A DNA stretch of 64,000 bases from assembly GCF_900187405.1 (NCBI RefSeq), contig NZ_LT896716.1, forward strand, positions 1,853,501-1,917,500, read 5' to 3'. The notes below the pieces were generated by a model that was not told the DNA's origin, searched no databases, and saw only the letters and a list, made by a program, of their open reading frames with translations. The position numbers and the translations under genes are program-made. The stretch is from Geobacter sp. DSM 9736 (GTDB lineage: Bacteria > Desulfobacterota > Desulfuromonadia > Geobacterales > Geobacteraceae). Position 1 is the stretch's first letter, and every line of letters starts with the position of its first letter. This document shows positions 33,839-42,172 of this stretch, piece by piece.

Positions 33839-35017
33839 TCATACAGCCTGAAGCATGAAGCATTTGAGGTAGTCGGTTTCCGGAACGGCCAGGAGGACCG
33901 GATGGTCCGGAGCCTGCCCCCTGATCCCGATGAGGCGGAATTCGCGCCCGGCCTGCTGGGCCGCGGCGGTTAGAAGGTCGCGAAACATCTCCCGCTCCAT
34001 GTGGTAAGAGCATGAGCAGGTAATGAGATATCCCCCCGGCCGGAGCAGCTCCATGGCGCGGCGGTTGATGGTGAGGTAACCCTTCTGCGCCTCCCGAAGC
34101 GCCTTCTTGCTCTTTACGAAAGCGGGAGGATCGAGAACGACGACGTCGAACCGCCGCCCCTCGTGCTTCAGGGAACGAAGGCGGTCGAAGGCGTCGAGGG
34201 CTTCGACCGCGACCGTGCCCCCTAAGCCGTTCATGGCCGCGTTTCGCTCCGCAAGAGCCACCGCACGGGGGGAGATATCCACGCAGGTCACCGAGCGTGC
34301 CCCGAAGGCGGCGGCATGGATACCCCAGCTGCCGCTGTAGGAGAAACAGTCGAGAACATCCCCCCCACGGGATATCCCCTCAAGAAGCAGGTGGTTCTCC
34401 TTCTGATCCAGGAAATGACCGGTCTTCTGCCCTCCTCTCAGGTCCACCAGCAACTGCAGGCCATGTTCATCCATCACGACGGTCTCCGGCACATCACCAG
34501 CCAGGATCTCCACGCGCTCGTCGAGACCTTCGAGCGCACGGACGGCCACGTCGTTCCGGGCTATGATCCCCCGGGGGGAGAAAACCTCCTGAAGCGCTTC
34601 GACAACCAGTTCGCGCCGGGCCTCCATCCCTGCCGAAAGGAACTGGACCGAGAGTATTTCCCCGTAGCGGTCCACCACGAGCCCCGACAGGTGATCCCCT
34701 TCGCCGTGCACGAGGCGGCAGGAGGTCAAATCAGGGTAGATGAGCTGCCGGTACGCCTGCGCTCTTCTGAATCGCTCGGCATAGAAGACGGCGGAATCCA
34801 CATCCTCCCCCCGTTCCCGAGTAAGGAGCCGCACAGCGATAAGGGAGCGCGGGTTATAATGGCCGGTACCGACATATCCTCCACCTGCATCGTAAACCTC
34901 GGCCGCGGCACCGGGAACCTTGTCTCCCGCGATCTCGGCGATCTCGTTGCTGAACACCCAGGGATGCCCCCCCCGCAGGCGTTTCTCCTCTTTTCGTCCA
35001 AGCGTTATTCGAAGCAT
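33839..35017 (-). CDS. RlmI-like 23S rRNA (cytosine-C5) methyltransferase
   Basis: The ATG at 35017 follows CGGAGACAG; the upstream extension to 35080 runs into a repeat. At 392 residues it has a PUA-type N-terminal domain (about 1-75), an EEHRMD-like central domain and a Rossmann methyltransferase (DCFSYSGSWGIHAAAFGA; VVVLDPPAFVKSKKAL). This matches RlmI (m5C1962). RlmI and related paralogues are hard to tell apart by reading. It transcribes convergently with the csgH-like gene. Confidence 0.88.
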   Translation of the reverse strand: MLRITLGRKEEKRLRGGHPWVFSNEIAEIAGDKVPGAAAEVYDAGGGYVGTGHYNPRSLIAVRLLTRERGEDVDSAVFYAERFRRAQAYRQLIYPDLTSCRLVHGEGDHLSGLVVDRYGEILSVQFLSAGMEARRELVVEALQEVFSPRGIIARNDVAVRALEGLDERVEILAGDVPETVVMDEHGLQLLVDLRGGQKTGHFLDQKENHLLLEGISRGGDVLDCFSYSGSWGIHAAAFGARSVTCVDISPRAVALAERNAAMNGLGGTVAVEALDAFDRLRSLKHEGRRFDVVVLDPPAFVKSKKALREAQKGYLTINRRAMELLRPGGYLITCSCSYHMEREMFRDLLTAAAQQAGREFRLIGIRGQAPDHPVLLAVPETDYLKCFMLQAV

Positions 35018-35035
35018 ACTGTCTCCGTAACAGGT

Positions 35036-35210
35036 TGTTGAAAAACAGCCCTCGATCGGGCGGCGGAAGGGCGCAAACATTTTGTAGGCGGCGCCAGATT
35101 CGCGATGATTCCGTCGTCGGCGACGACCGATGGCCCGCAGGCGTAGCAGCGCTACGTCGAGGAGCAGGAGGAGGAGCCGGCGGCGGAAGGGCGCGAATAT
35201 GGCGCTGCCA
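35036..35210. repeat. Inverted, mosaic copy of the dispersed repeat
   Basis: It begins with the AGGTTGTTGAAAAACAGCC end type and continues as the reverse complement of the 29.2-kb unit (GCGGCGCCAGATTCGCGATGA, CGTCGTCGGCGACGACC, GGCGTAGCAGCGCTACG). It fills the space between the RlmI-like start and the NtrX-like stop and probably overlaps the promoter of the former. Confidence 0.85.
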
Positions 35211-35212
35211 AG

Positions 35213-36583
35213 CTATTTTTTAAGGTCGATTCCGTACGTCTTGATCTTCCGATGCAGATTGCTCCGCTCAAGCTCAATGGCATCGGCGGTCTTGCTGATG
35301 TTCCAGCCGTTCTCCTCCAGTTTCTGGAGGATGAATTCCTTCTCGAACTCCTCCCGCGCCTCGCGCAGGGAGTTGCGATCGAGAAAGGCCTCGATCCGCG
35401 TTCCCGGAACTTCCCGGACTGCCTCGCCTCCGCTCAGGTAATCGGGAAGCTGAGCCGGTCCGATGGTCCTGCCGGGGGTCATGATCACGAGCCTCTCTAT
35501 GATGTTCTTGAGCTCCCGCACGTTCCCGGGCCATTCGTACTGCTTGAGGAGCGCCATGGCCTCCGGGAGGATCATCTTGTTGCCTCCTCCCTCCCGTTGA
35601 CAGAAAACCGCAAGAAAATGCTCGGCAAGCAGCGGTATGTCATCGCGCCGGTCCCGCAGGCTCGGCACCTTGAAAGGAACTACGTTCAGCCGGTAGTAGA
35701 GGTCTTCCCTGAAACCTCCCCCCTTTATCTCCTCTTCGAGAACCTTGTTGGTGGCGGCTATGACCCGGACGTCGACCTCGATGACGCGTGTGCCCCCGAC
35801 ACGTTCGAATTTCCGCTCCTGAAGTATGCGAAGCACCTTCGCCTGGGTCTTCAGGGACATGTCCCCGATCTCGTCCAGGAAGATGGTCCCCCCGTCCGCC
35901 AGATCGAACTTCCCCTTCTTCTGCGCCACGGCACCGGTGAATGCACCGCGCTCGTGCCCGAAGAGTTCCGACTCGATCAGCTCCTCCGGAATCGCCGCAC
36001 AGTTTATGGCGACGAAAGCCTTGTCCCGCCTCTGGCTGTGATAGTGGATGGAGCGGGCGACGAGTTCCTTGCCTGTACCGTTCTCCCCGGTGATGAGGAC
36101 GGAAGCGTTGGTGGGAGCGACGAGCCTGATCTGATCGGTCAGCTGGGTCATGGGCAGGGATACGCCGATCATCTCGTGGTCCTGGAGCGCACGCAGTGAA
36201 GCGTTCTCCTCCCGCAGGCGGTTCATGCCCAGGGCGTTTTTTACCGTGACGAGCACCTTCTCCAGGGAGAGGGGCTTCTCGATGAAGTCATAAGCACCCA
36301 GTTTGGTGGACCTCACGGCAGTCTCGATGGTACCGTGCCCCGACATCATGATTACCAGAAGTCCCGGATTGACTTCCTTCAGCTTCTGGAGCGTCTCCAG
36401 TCCGTCCAGGCGGGGCATCCAGATATCGAGAAGCACCAGGTCCGGCACTTCCCGCTCCACCTGGGCAAGGGCCTCCACCCCGTCCACGGCACAGACCGTC
36501 CGGAATCCCTCATCCTCCAGAATCCCTGCCAGGGAAGCTCTGATGCTCTCCTCGTCATCTACAACCAGTATCGTCATGTCCAT
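35213..36583 (-). CDS. ntrX: NtrX-like sigma-54 response regulator
   Basis: 456 residues: receiver domain (about 4-118; phosphoacceptor Asp in LVLLDIWMPRLDG, Lys in DFIEKPLS), AAA+ core with Walker A GENGTGKE, the sigma-54 contact loop ERGAFTGA and Walker B GGTIFLDE, then a C-terminal Fis-type helix-turn-helix (NISKTADAIELERSNLHRK). The tail pattern is close to NtrX. It activates sigma-54 promoters on phosphorylation. Its usual partner NtrY is not adjacent; an NtrY-like kinase lies at 58.9-61.2 kb. Confidence 0.92.
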   Translation of the reverse strand: MDMTILVVDDEESIRASLAGILEDEGFRTVCAVDGVEALAQVEREVPDLVLLDIWMPRLDGLETLQKLKEVNPGLLVIMMSGHGTIETAVRSTKLGAYDFIEKPLSLEKVLVTVKNALGMNRLREENASLRALQDHEMIGVSLPMTQLTDQIRLVAPTNASVLITGENGTGKELVARSIHYHSQRRDKAFVAINCAAIPEELIESELFGHERGAFTGAVAQKKGKFDLADGGTIFLDEIGDMSLKTQAKVLRILQERKFERVGGTRVIEVDVRVIAATNKVLEEEIKGGGFREDLYYRLNVVPFKVPSLRDRRDDIPLLAEHFLAVFCQREGGGNKMILPEAMALLKQYEWPGNVRELKNIIERLVIMTPGRTIGPAQLPDYLSGGEAVREVPGTRIEAFLDRNSLREAREEFEKEFILQKLEENGWNISKTADAIELERSNLHRKIKTYGIDLKK

Positions 36584-36614
36584 CGTAGTATCGTCCCCGC
36601 CGGCCGTAACCGCC

Positions 36615-37808
36615 TCAACCGGGCAGCCCGGCCTCCTTTGCCAGATTTCTCCAGGCCGGAAGGCTGCGGTCTATCATGCCCTTCTCGACACAGTACGCTA
36701 TGCGGAAGAAACCGGGCGCGCCGAATCCGGCGCCCGGCACAAGCAGGATGCGGTGCCGCTGCGCCATCCGGACGAACTCGACGTCATCCGGCAGGGGAGA
36801 TTCGGGAAAGAGGTAGAACGCCCCCTGTGGCTTCACCATCCTGAACCCCATCTGCGTCAGGTTGTCGTAGAGCAGATCCCGTTTTTCCTGATAGAGTCCG
36901 ATATCCACGGAAATATTCTGGAGGCCCGCCACCAACCGCTGCATGAGAGCAGGCGCGTTGACGAATCCAAGGACGCGGTTGGAGAAAACGGAGCCTTCCA
37001 TGAACAGCTCCACCCCCTCCATCCGCGGGTTGGCTGCAAGATACCCGATCCGCTCACCGGGAAGAGCGAGGTCTTTGCTGTGGGAAGTGACGATGACGGA
37101 GCTGGCCACGTACCGGAATATGTTCGGCACCTGAACGCCGTCATAGCAGATCCGGGAATAGGGCTCGTCGGATATGAGGTATATCTGCCGGTTCAGCTCC
37201 CGCTCCCGGCGTTCCAGCATCTCCCCGAGCTGCCGCAGGCTCTCCTCAGGATACACGACTCCGGTGGGGTTGTTGGGAGAGCAGACGATCAGCGCCCGTG
37301 TCTTTTCGTTGATGGCGGACTCGATTGCGGCCACGTCGAGCTGAAAGCTGCCCGGCACCGTCTGAACCTCGCGCGGGATGCCGCCATGATTGTCGATATA
37401 GAATTTGTACTCGACGAAGTAAGGGGCAAGGATGATGACCTCCTCGCCCGGGTTGAGAATGGTCTTCAGGACAACGTTTAGCGCCCCTCCGGCGCCGCAG
37501 GTCATCACTACATGGCTCCCCTTCACCTCCAGACCCGACGCTTCGGCAAGAACTTCGGCCACAGCGGCCCTGGTCTCCTCGTACCCGGCATTGCTCATAT
37601 ACCGGTGCATGCCGGGAAGCGGGCGCAGGGCAAGCTCCAGCAGCTTCTCCACGAATTGCTCGGGAGGCTCGACATCGGGATTTCCGATGGTGAAGTCGTA
37701 AACCTTGTCCGCCCCGTGAATACTGCGAAGCTGCTCCCCTTCTTCAAACATCTTCCTGATCCACGATGCGCGCTCGATAAAACCGGCTATCTTTTCGGCA
37801 ATGGCCAT
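36615..37808 (-). CDS. PLP-dependent aminotransferase (class I/II)
   Basis: The ATG at 37808 has AAGGAG about ten bases ahead; the longer frame is unrelated. 397 residues. It shows the fold-type I pattern: SNAGYEETR, CSPNNPTGVVYP, the ISDEPYSR block and the PLP-Lys region SHSKDLALPGERIGY. Substrate is not determined; related Geobacter enzymes are annotated as aspartate or alanine aminotransferases. The NtrX-like gene follows 31 bases after its stop, so it may be part of the same transcript. Confidence 0.88.
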   Translation of the reverse strand: MAIAEKIAGFIERASWIRKMFEEGEQLRSIHGADKVYDFTIGNPDVEPPEQFVEKLLELALRPLPGMHRYMSNAGYEETRAAVAEVLAEASGLEVKGSHVVMTCGAGGALNVVLKTILNPGEEVIILAPYFVEYKFYIDNHGGIPREVQTVPGSFQLDVAAIESAINEKTRALIVCSPNNPTGVVYPEESLRQLGEMLERRERELNRQIYLISDEPYSRICYDGVQVPNIFRYVASSVIVTSHSKDLALPGERIGYLAANPRMEGVELFMEGSVFSNRVLGFVNAPALMQRLVAGLQNISVDIGLYQEKRDLLYDNLTQMGFRMVKPQGAFYLFPESPLPDDVEFVRMAQRHRILLVPGAGFGAPGFFRIAYCVEKGMIDRSLPAWRNLAKEAGLPG

Positions 37809-38013
37809 GCGAAACAGCTCCTTTGGTTTGGTGTCGTTTCTTACTAGCACAGACGCCGGGACGTGACAAGAGTTGAAGAAGTGAGGCTTATTATCGAGGG
37901 GCAATGGAAGGAACAATCGGAAAAAACTGCATGAAGCGGGGGTGCGAAGTATGTCTTCCTGGCGGGTCTTGTTTCGGCCGGGACTTTCTCGGCCTTATCC
38001 ATCGGCCATGCTG

Positions 38014-40317
38014 TTACGCCTGGTCCGCCGGAAGGGTGAAGTAGAATGTGGAGCCTTCTCCGGGTTTCGATTCGACCCAGATACGCCCCCCATGCCTTTC
38101 AACGATTTTCTTGCACGAAGCAAGGCCGATGCCTGTGCCGAAGTATTCCTCTCTGGTATGAAGCCTCTGGAATATCTGGAAAATACGATCATGATGCCCC
38201 GGCTCGATACCGATGCCGTTATCGGTTACCGAAAAAAGCCATGCCGGACCTTCCCTTCGAGCGGAGACGTGGACGTGCGGGGCAATGCAGGGGTGCCGGT
38301 ATTTGAGGCCGTTGCCGATCAGGTTCTGGAAGAGCTGAACGAGCTGGATCTCATCCCCCTGCACCACAGGAAGGCTGTCCGTCGTCACCACGCCCCCAGA
38401 CTCCCTTACAGCCTGCCCCAGGTTGTCTATGGCGGCCGTACAGGTCGAGTTGGCATCTACGGGTGCAAGTTGTGTATCACGCGTAATGCGGGAATACTTC
38501 AGGAGGCCCTCTATGAGCCTCTGCATCCTTCGCGCGCCGTCTACGGCATACCCGATATACTCCTGCGCCTTCTCGTCAAGCTGCTGGCCATACTTCCGTT
38601 CAAGAAGCTGCATGTAACTGGCTACCATCCGCAGCGGTTCCTGAAGGTCATGGGAGGCGATATAGGCAAACTGCTGGAGGTCCTGGTTTGACCGCTGGAC
38701 CTCGGCAAGCAGCCGCTCCCGCTCCTCGTTCGCCTGTTTCCGGTCGGTAATGTCGCGGGATATCCCGATGAGCCCTATGACATTTCCGGTGAAGTCTTTG
38801 TAGGGACTTTTCGTGGAAAGAAATACACGGTTCTCTGCATCAAGCTGAAGAATCTCCTCTACGACCAGTGTCTCGCCGCGCTCCATGACCATACGGTCGT
38901 TCTCCATGATTAGTTCCGCATGCACCCCCCCCACAAATTCCGCATCAGTTTTGCCAATAACTTCCTCCGGTTTTTTGCCCAAAAACTTCAGCGTTGCCGG
39001 GTTCGCCATGAGCATCCGCCCTTTGCGGTCCTTCACAAATACGAAATCGGGAGTGCTTTCCATAACGGCACGAAGGAGAGTCGCCGTACGCTGGAGTTCT
39101 GCCTCGGCCTCCTTGCGCGCGGAAATGTCCTCAACAATGTTGATGCTGTAATCCGGCAGCCCCCGCTCCCCCGGTTGTGCGGAACGGGTCACTCGGACCC
39201 AGACCTGGTTCCCGTCCTTCCTGATGTACCGCTTTTCCACCGTGTAACTCGAAAGATCGCCTTTCATCAGCAGTAGATAGTTGCTTTGGTCCGGCTCCCT
39301 GTCTTCGTTGTGCGTAAAGCTTTGAAAAGCACGCCCCTGCAGCTCTTCCTGGGGATATCCGAGGATCTCGAAGAGCTTGGCGTTTCCTCGCACGAGCCTT
39401 CCCTGCGGATCGAAAAGACTCATCCCCACTGCAGCGTTTTCAAATACGCCCCGAAACCGCGCTTCGCTTTTTCTCAGCGCATGCTCTGCCTGAACGCGCT
39501 CGGAAATATCCCGTATTATGACGAAGGCGGAGCCGTGGATATCGTGGATGACGGAAATCATCTCCCCGTCGAACTTGCTGCCATCCTTCCTCACATAGGT
39601 AAGCGTTCCGCGACATTGTCCGGTACGGGCTCGTTCCCGCAACAGTTCATGGATGCGCAGGTCTTCATCATCTATGAGGGCCCGGCGGCCTGCCTGCCGC
39701 AGCTCTTCTTCCGTCATCCCGAACAGCGCCTGTGCCGCAGGGTTGGCAGACACTATGGTTCCATCCGGAACGGTGACAAGAATGCCGTCGGGCGTGCTTT
39801 CAAAGAGCCATCGATGTTTCTCTTCGCTTTCCCGCAACTCCCTGTTCTTCTGCTCGATCTGCGCCGTGCGCTCCCGCACGAGCTCTTCCAGATGCTCCCG
39901 GTACTTGGCCAACTCTTCTGCGGCCTGACGCCGCTCCCTTCGAACCACCGAGTCCCGCAACTCACGCGCCAGCGTCGGGCCCAAGCGGGCCAGGTTCCCT
40001 TTCCTGATATAGTCGCCGGCACCGGCTTTCATGACTTCGGCTGCCAGCTCTTCACCTATCGCTCCCGAGACGAGAATGAACGGTATGTCAGCCTTTTCCT
40101 GCACGATACGGAGCGCCTCCAGCCCGTTGAAACCCGGCAGGTTGTAGTCGGAAAGGACGGCATCCCATACTCCGGCACGGAGAGCTGCCTCCAGCTCTTC
40201 CCGGGTCTCGACCCGTTCGAAATCGACGTTGAAGCCGTTTTTCCGCAACTCACGCACCTGCAGCAGTGCATGGTCCTCAACGTCTTCTATGATCAGTAAA
40301 CGGACGTCTGTCGGCAT
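38014..40317 (-). CDS. Hybrid sensor kinase: receiver, three PAS, HisKA/HATPase
   Basis: Start at 40317 is the first codon of the receiver domain; an in-frame ATG at 40428 would overlap the previous gene and lacks a ribosome site. 767 residues: receiver (about 1-118, VLSDYNLPGFNGLEAL), coiled coil, three PAS domains (about 170-540), HisKA with phospho-His ASHDLQEPLRMVA and a HATPase (GTGIGLASCKKIVERHGG). No transmembrane segment, so it is cytoplasmic. It follows an Rcp1-like regulator after 79 bases, a common pairing for phosphorelays. Confidence 0.9.
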   Translation of the reverse strand: MPTDVRLLIIEDVEDHALLQVRELRKNGFNVDFERVETREELEAALRAGVWDAVLSDYNLPGFNGLEALRIVQEKADIPFILVSGAIGEELAAEVMKAGAGDYIRKGNLARLGPTLARELRDSVVRRERRQAAEELAKYREHLEELVRERTAQIEQKNRELRESEEKHRWLFESTPDGILVTVPDGTIVSANPAAQALFGMTEEELRQAGRRALIDDEDLRIHELLRERARTGQCRGTLTYVRKDGSKFDGEMISVIHDIHGSAFVIIRDISERVQAEHALRKSEARFRGVFENAAVGMSLFDPQGRLVRGNAKLFEILGYPQEELQGRAFQSFTHNEDREPDQSNYLLLMKGDLSSYTVEKRYIRKDGNQVWVRVTRSAQPGERGLPDYSINIVEDISARKEAEAELQRTATLLRAVMESTPDFVFVKDRKGRMLMANPATLKFLGKKPEEVIGKTDAEFVGGVHAELIMENDRMVMERGETLVVEEILQLDAENRVFLSTKSPYKDFTGNVIGLIGISRDITDRKQANEERERLLAEVQRSNQDLQQFAYIASHDLQEPLRMVASYMQLLERKYGQQLDEKAQEYIGYAVDGARRMQRLIEGLLKYSRITRDTQLAPVDANSTCTAAIDNLGQAVRESGGVVTTDSLPVVQGDEIQLVQLFQNLIGNGLKYRHPCIAPHVHVSARREGPAWLFSVTDNGIGIEPGHHDRIFQIFQRLHTREEYFGTGIGLASCKKIVERHGGRIWVESKPGEGSTFYFTLPADQA

Positions 40318-40396
40318 CTTGTACTTTCCCGATCTGAGATGAGTTGCTGCCGTGTCAGTCAGGGTTCTTAACCACATTACGGCGGCGGCCCAGAGG

Positions 40397-40849
40397 TCAT
40401 TCGGGGCCCCGCGGGTCTGGAGGCTCATTGTGAAGCAGCCAGTACAGCCCCGTAGTCTGGAGCGCTTCCGTCAGCTTGTTGAAGTCCACGGGCTTGCGGA
40501 GATAGCTGTTTGCTCCTAGCCCATACGCACGTGACACGTCCTGATCCTCCGAGGAGGTGGTGAGGATCACCACCGGAACGATTTTCGTCTTCGGAGTGCT
40601 GCGCATCCGGGCAAGCACCTCCAGTCCGTCCAACTTCGGAAGCTTGAGGTCGAGCAGGACAACGACCGGATTGTCCTTGGGGCACCTGTCCGCCCACGGC
40701 CCGGTGCAGAAGAGGTAATCCAGCGCCTCCACGCCGTCTTCTGCCACTACTACGGGGTTCAGGATCTTGCTCTTCTGGAAGGCCCGCTTGGCCAGCTCGA
40801 CAAAATCGGGATTATCATCGACAAGAAGAATGGTTTTGGAATAATCCAT
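40397..40849 (-). CDS. Rcp1-type single-domain response regulator
   Basis: 150 residues forming only a receiver domain: ILLVDDNPDFVELAKRAF, the phospho-Asp in VVLLDLKLPKLDGLEVL, ILTTSSEDQDV and the Lys of YLRKPVDF. The insertion before the Asp (CTGPWADRCPKDNP) is typical of Rcp1-like regulators that serve phytochrome-type kinases with ASHDLQEPL histidine boxes, the type encoded next to it. It has no output domain and should pass phosphate to a partner. Confidence 0.9.
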   Translation of the reverse strand: MDYSKTILLVDDNPDFVELAKRAFQKSKILNPVVVAEDGVEALDYLFCTGPWADRCPKDNPVVVLLDLKLPKLDGLEVLARMRSTPKTKIVPVVILTTSSEDQDVSRAYGLGANSYLRKPVDFNKLTEALQTTGLYWLLHNEPPDPRGPE

Positions 40850-40886
40850 GGGGGCTCCCGTTTTTCATTTTTCACTGGTGCGCCTC

Positions 40887-41025
40887 AGGTTGTTCAAAAA
40901 CAGTCAAATCGTCGCACCCGCAGGAGCGACCGTCGGAGGCGTAGTACCCTCTGGGGCATAAACAGCGCTACGCCGCACACGGGAGCGACGAGGACGGCGG
41001 CGAGATGGCTGTTTTTCAACAACCT
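40887..41025. repeat. MITE-like element, second copy, at the kinase stop codon
   Basis: The ends AGGTTGTTCAAAAACAG and CTGTTTTTCAACAACCT are inverted repeats of each other. The right end overlaps the TAG of the next kinase gene (41024-41026). The hairpin core is split by an 18-base insert (TACCCTCTGGGGCATAAA), the reverse complement of that found in the third unit at 29.5 kb. Confidence 0.87.
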
Positions 41026-42172
41026 ACCGCTCCCGAATGCCCAGGTTGAGTGTAAAAAAGAATGTGGCCCCTTTCCCCACCGCCGCGTCGGCCCATATCC
41101 TCCCGTCATGCCGGTGGATTATGCGCTGGACTATGGAGAGGCCTATCCCGGTGCCCGGGAAATCCTTTTCGAGGTGCAACCGCTGAAACGGCGCAAAAAG
41201 TTTGTCGGCATAAGCCATATCGAATCCGGTGCCGTTATCTCGCACGAAAAAGGTCTCTTCCCCCCCCACATCCGCAGTGCCGAACTCGATGACCGCCTCT
41301 TCTTTCTTGGAGGTGAACTTCCAGGCATTCCCGATGAGGTTGTCGAAGAGCACTTTCAGCAGGTCGGCGTCGCCGGTGACGGTAAGCCCTTCGCGAATGC
41401 GGAAAGTGATGTTTCGATCCGGCTGCCCTGCCTGCAGCTCCGTCGCCACACGCGCTGCGAGGGCCGACAGATCGACCGTTACCGGATTCAGCTCGCTGCG
41501 GGTGAGCCGGGAGAGCTTCAGAAGGTCGTCGATCAGTTGCGCCATCCGCTGGGTGGCGTTACGCACCCTGCGCAGGTAATCCTTTCCCCGGTCGTCGAGG
41601 TAGTCGCCGTAGTCTTCCAGGAGCGCCAGGCTGAAGCCGTCTATCGACTGCAATGGCGTACGCAGGTCGTGGGAGACGGAGTAGCTGAAGGCTTCCAGTT
41701 CCTTGTTTGCGGCATCCGTAGCTTCCTTCGCCTTCCGGAGAGATTCGAGGGCCTCGGTGGTTTCCCGGTTCGCCGCTTCCGATCTCATCCGTTCCTCATC
41801 GAAATCCTCCAGCAGGTTCAGCATGGCCCGCTGATTTTCCTCCAGGCGTCCCCTTTCCTCCATGGAATCTTCGAGAATGTTGGCAAGAGCCCGCTGCGTG
41901 TCTTCGAACTGCTCCTTCTCCCCGGAAATGTCTTCGAGTATGTTGAAGAAGGCGCGCTGTGCTTCCTCCAGCTGCGCCTTTTCGTCGGCCGAATCCTCCA
42001 GTATGTTCAGGATCGCGTGCTGGGCCTCTTCAAGGTATTTCTTCTCCGCGGCCGCGTCCTCCAGGATGTTGAGCATGGCCTTGGTGTAATCCTCCACCTC
42101 TGCCAGCCATTGCCCTTCCTTCTCGGGACGAACCATGGCTATGCGGTCCCGGAGCGATGCTGGGTCCGGCAT
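41024..42172 (-). CDS. Sensor kinase with five 21-residue NILED heptad repeats
   Basis: The ATG follows GGGAGAGGGATAT and overlaps the PAS-array gene by 34 bases, so the pair is coupled. Of 382 residues, residues about 32-136 are five 21-residue units (xxLNILEDxxxEKxxLEEAQR), three heptads each, predicted to be one long coiled coil. HisKA (SYSVSHDLRTPLQ, His about 168) and HATPase (GTGIGLSIVQRIIHRHDG) follow. There is no PAS or membrane segment. It probably receives signals from the PAS-array protein. The repeats may serve as a signalling helix. Confidence 0.92.
   Translation of the reverse strand: MPDPASLRDRIAMVRPEKEGQWLAEVEDYTKAMLNILEDAAAEKKYLEEAQHAILNILEDSADEKAQLEEAQRAFFNILEDISGEKEQFEDTQRALANILEDSMEERGRLEENQRAMLNLLEDFDEERMRSEAANRETTEALESLRKAKEATDAANKELEAFSYSVSHDLRTPLQSIDGFSLALLEDYGDYLDDRGKDYLRRVRNATQRMAQLIDDLLKLSRLTRSELNPVTVDLSALAARVATELQAGQPDRNITFRIREGLTVTGDADLLKVLFDNLIGNAWKFTSKKEEAVIEFGTADVGGEETFFVRDNGTGFDMAYADKLFAPFQRLHLEKDFPGTGIGLSIVQRIIHRHDGRIWADAAVGKGATFFFTLNLGIRER
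41765..42079 (-). repeat. Five tandem 63-bp coding repeats (NILED)
   Basis: Each 21-residue unit begins near [AS]-x-L-N-I-L-E-D and ends in EEAQR. The number of units could vary between strains and would change the length of the coiled coil in steps of three heptads. Confidence 0.85.
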
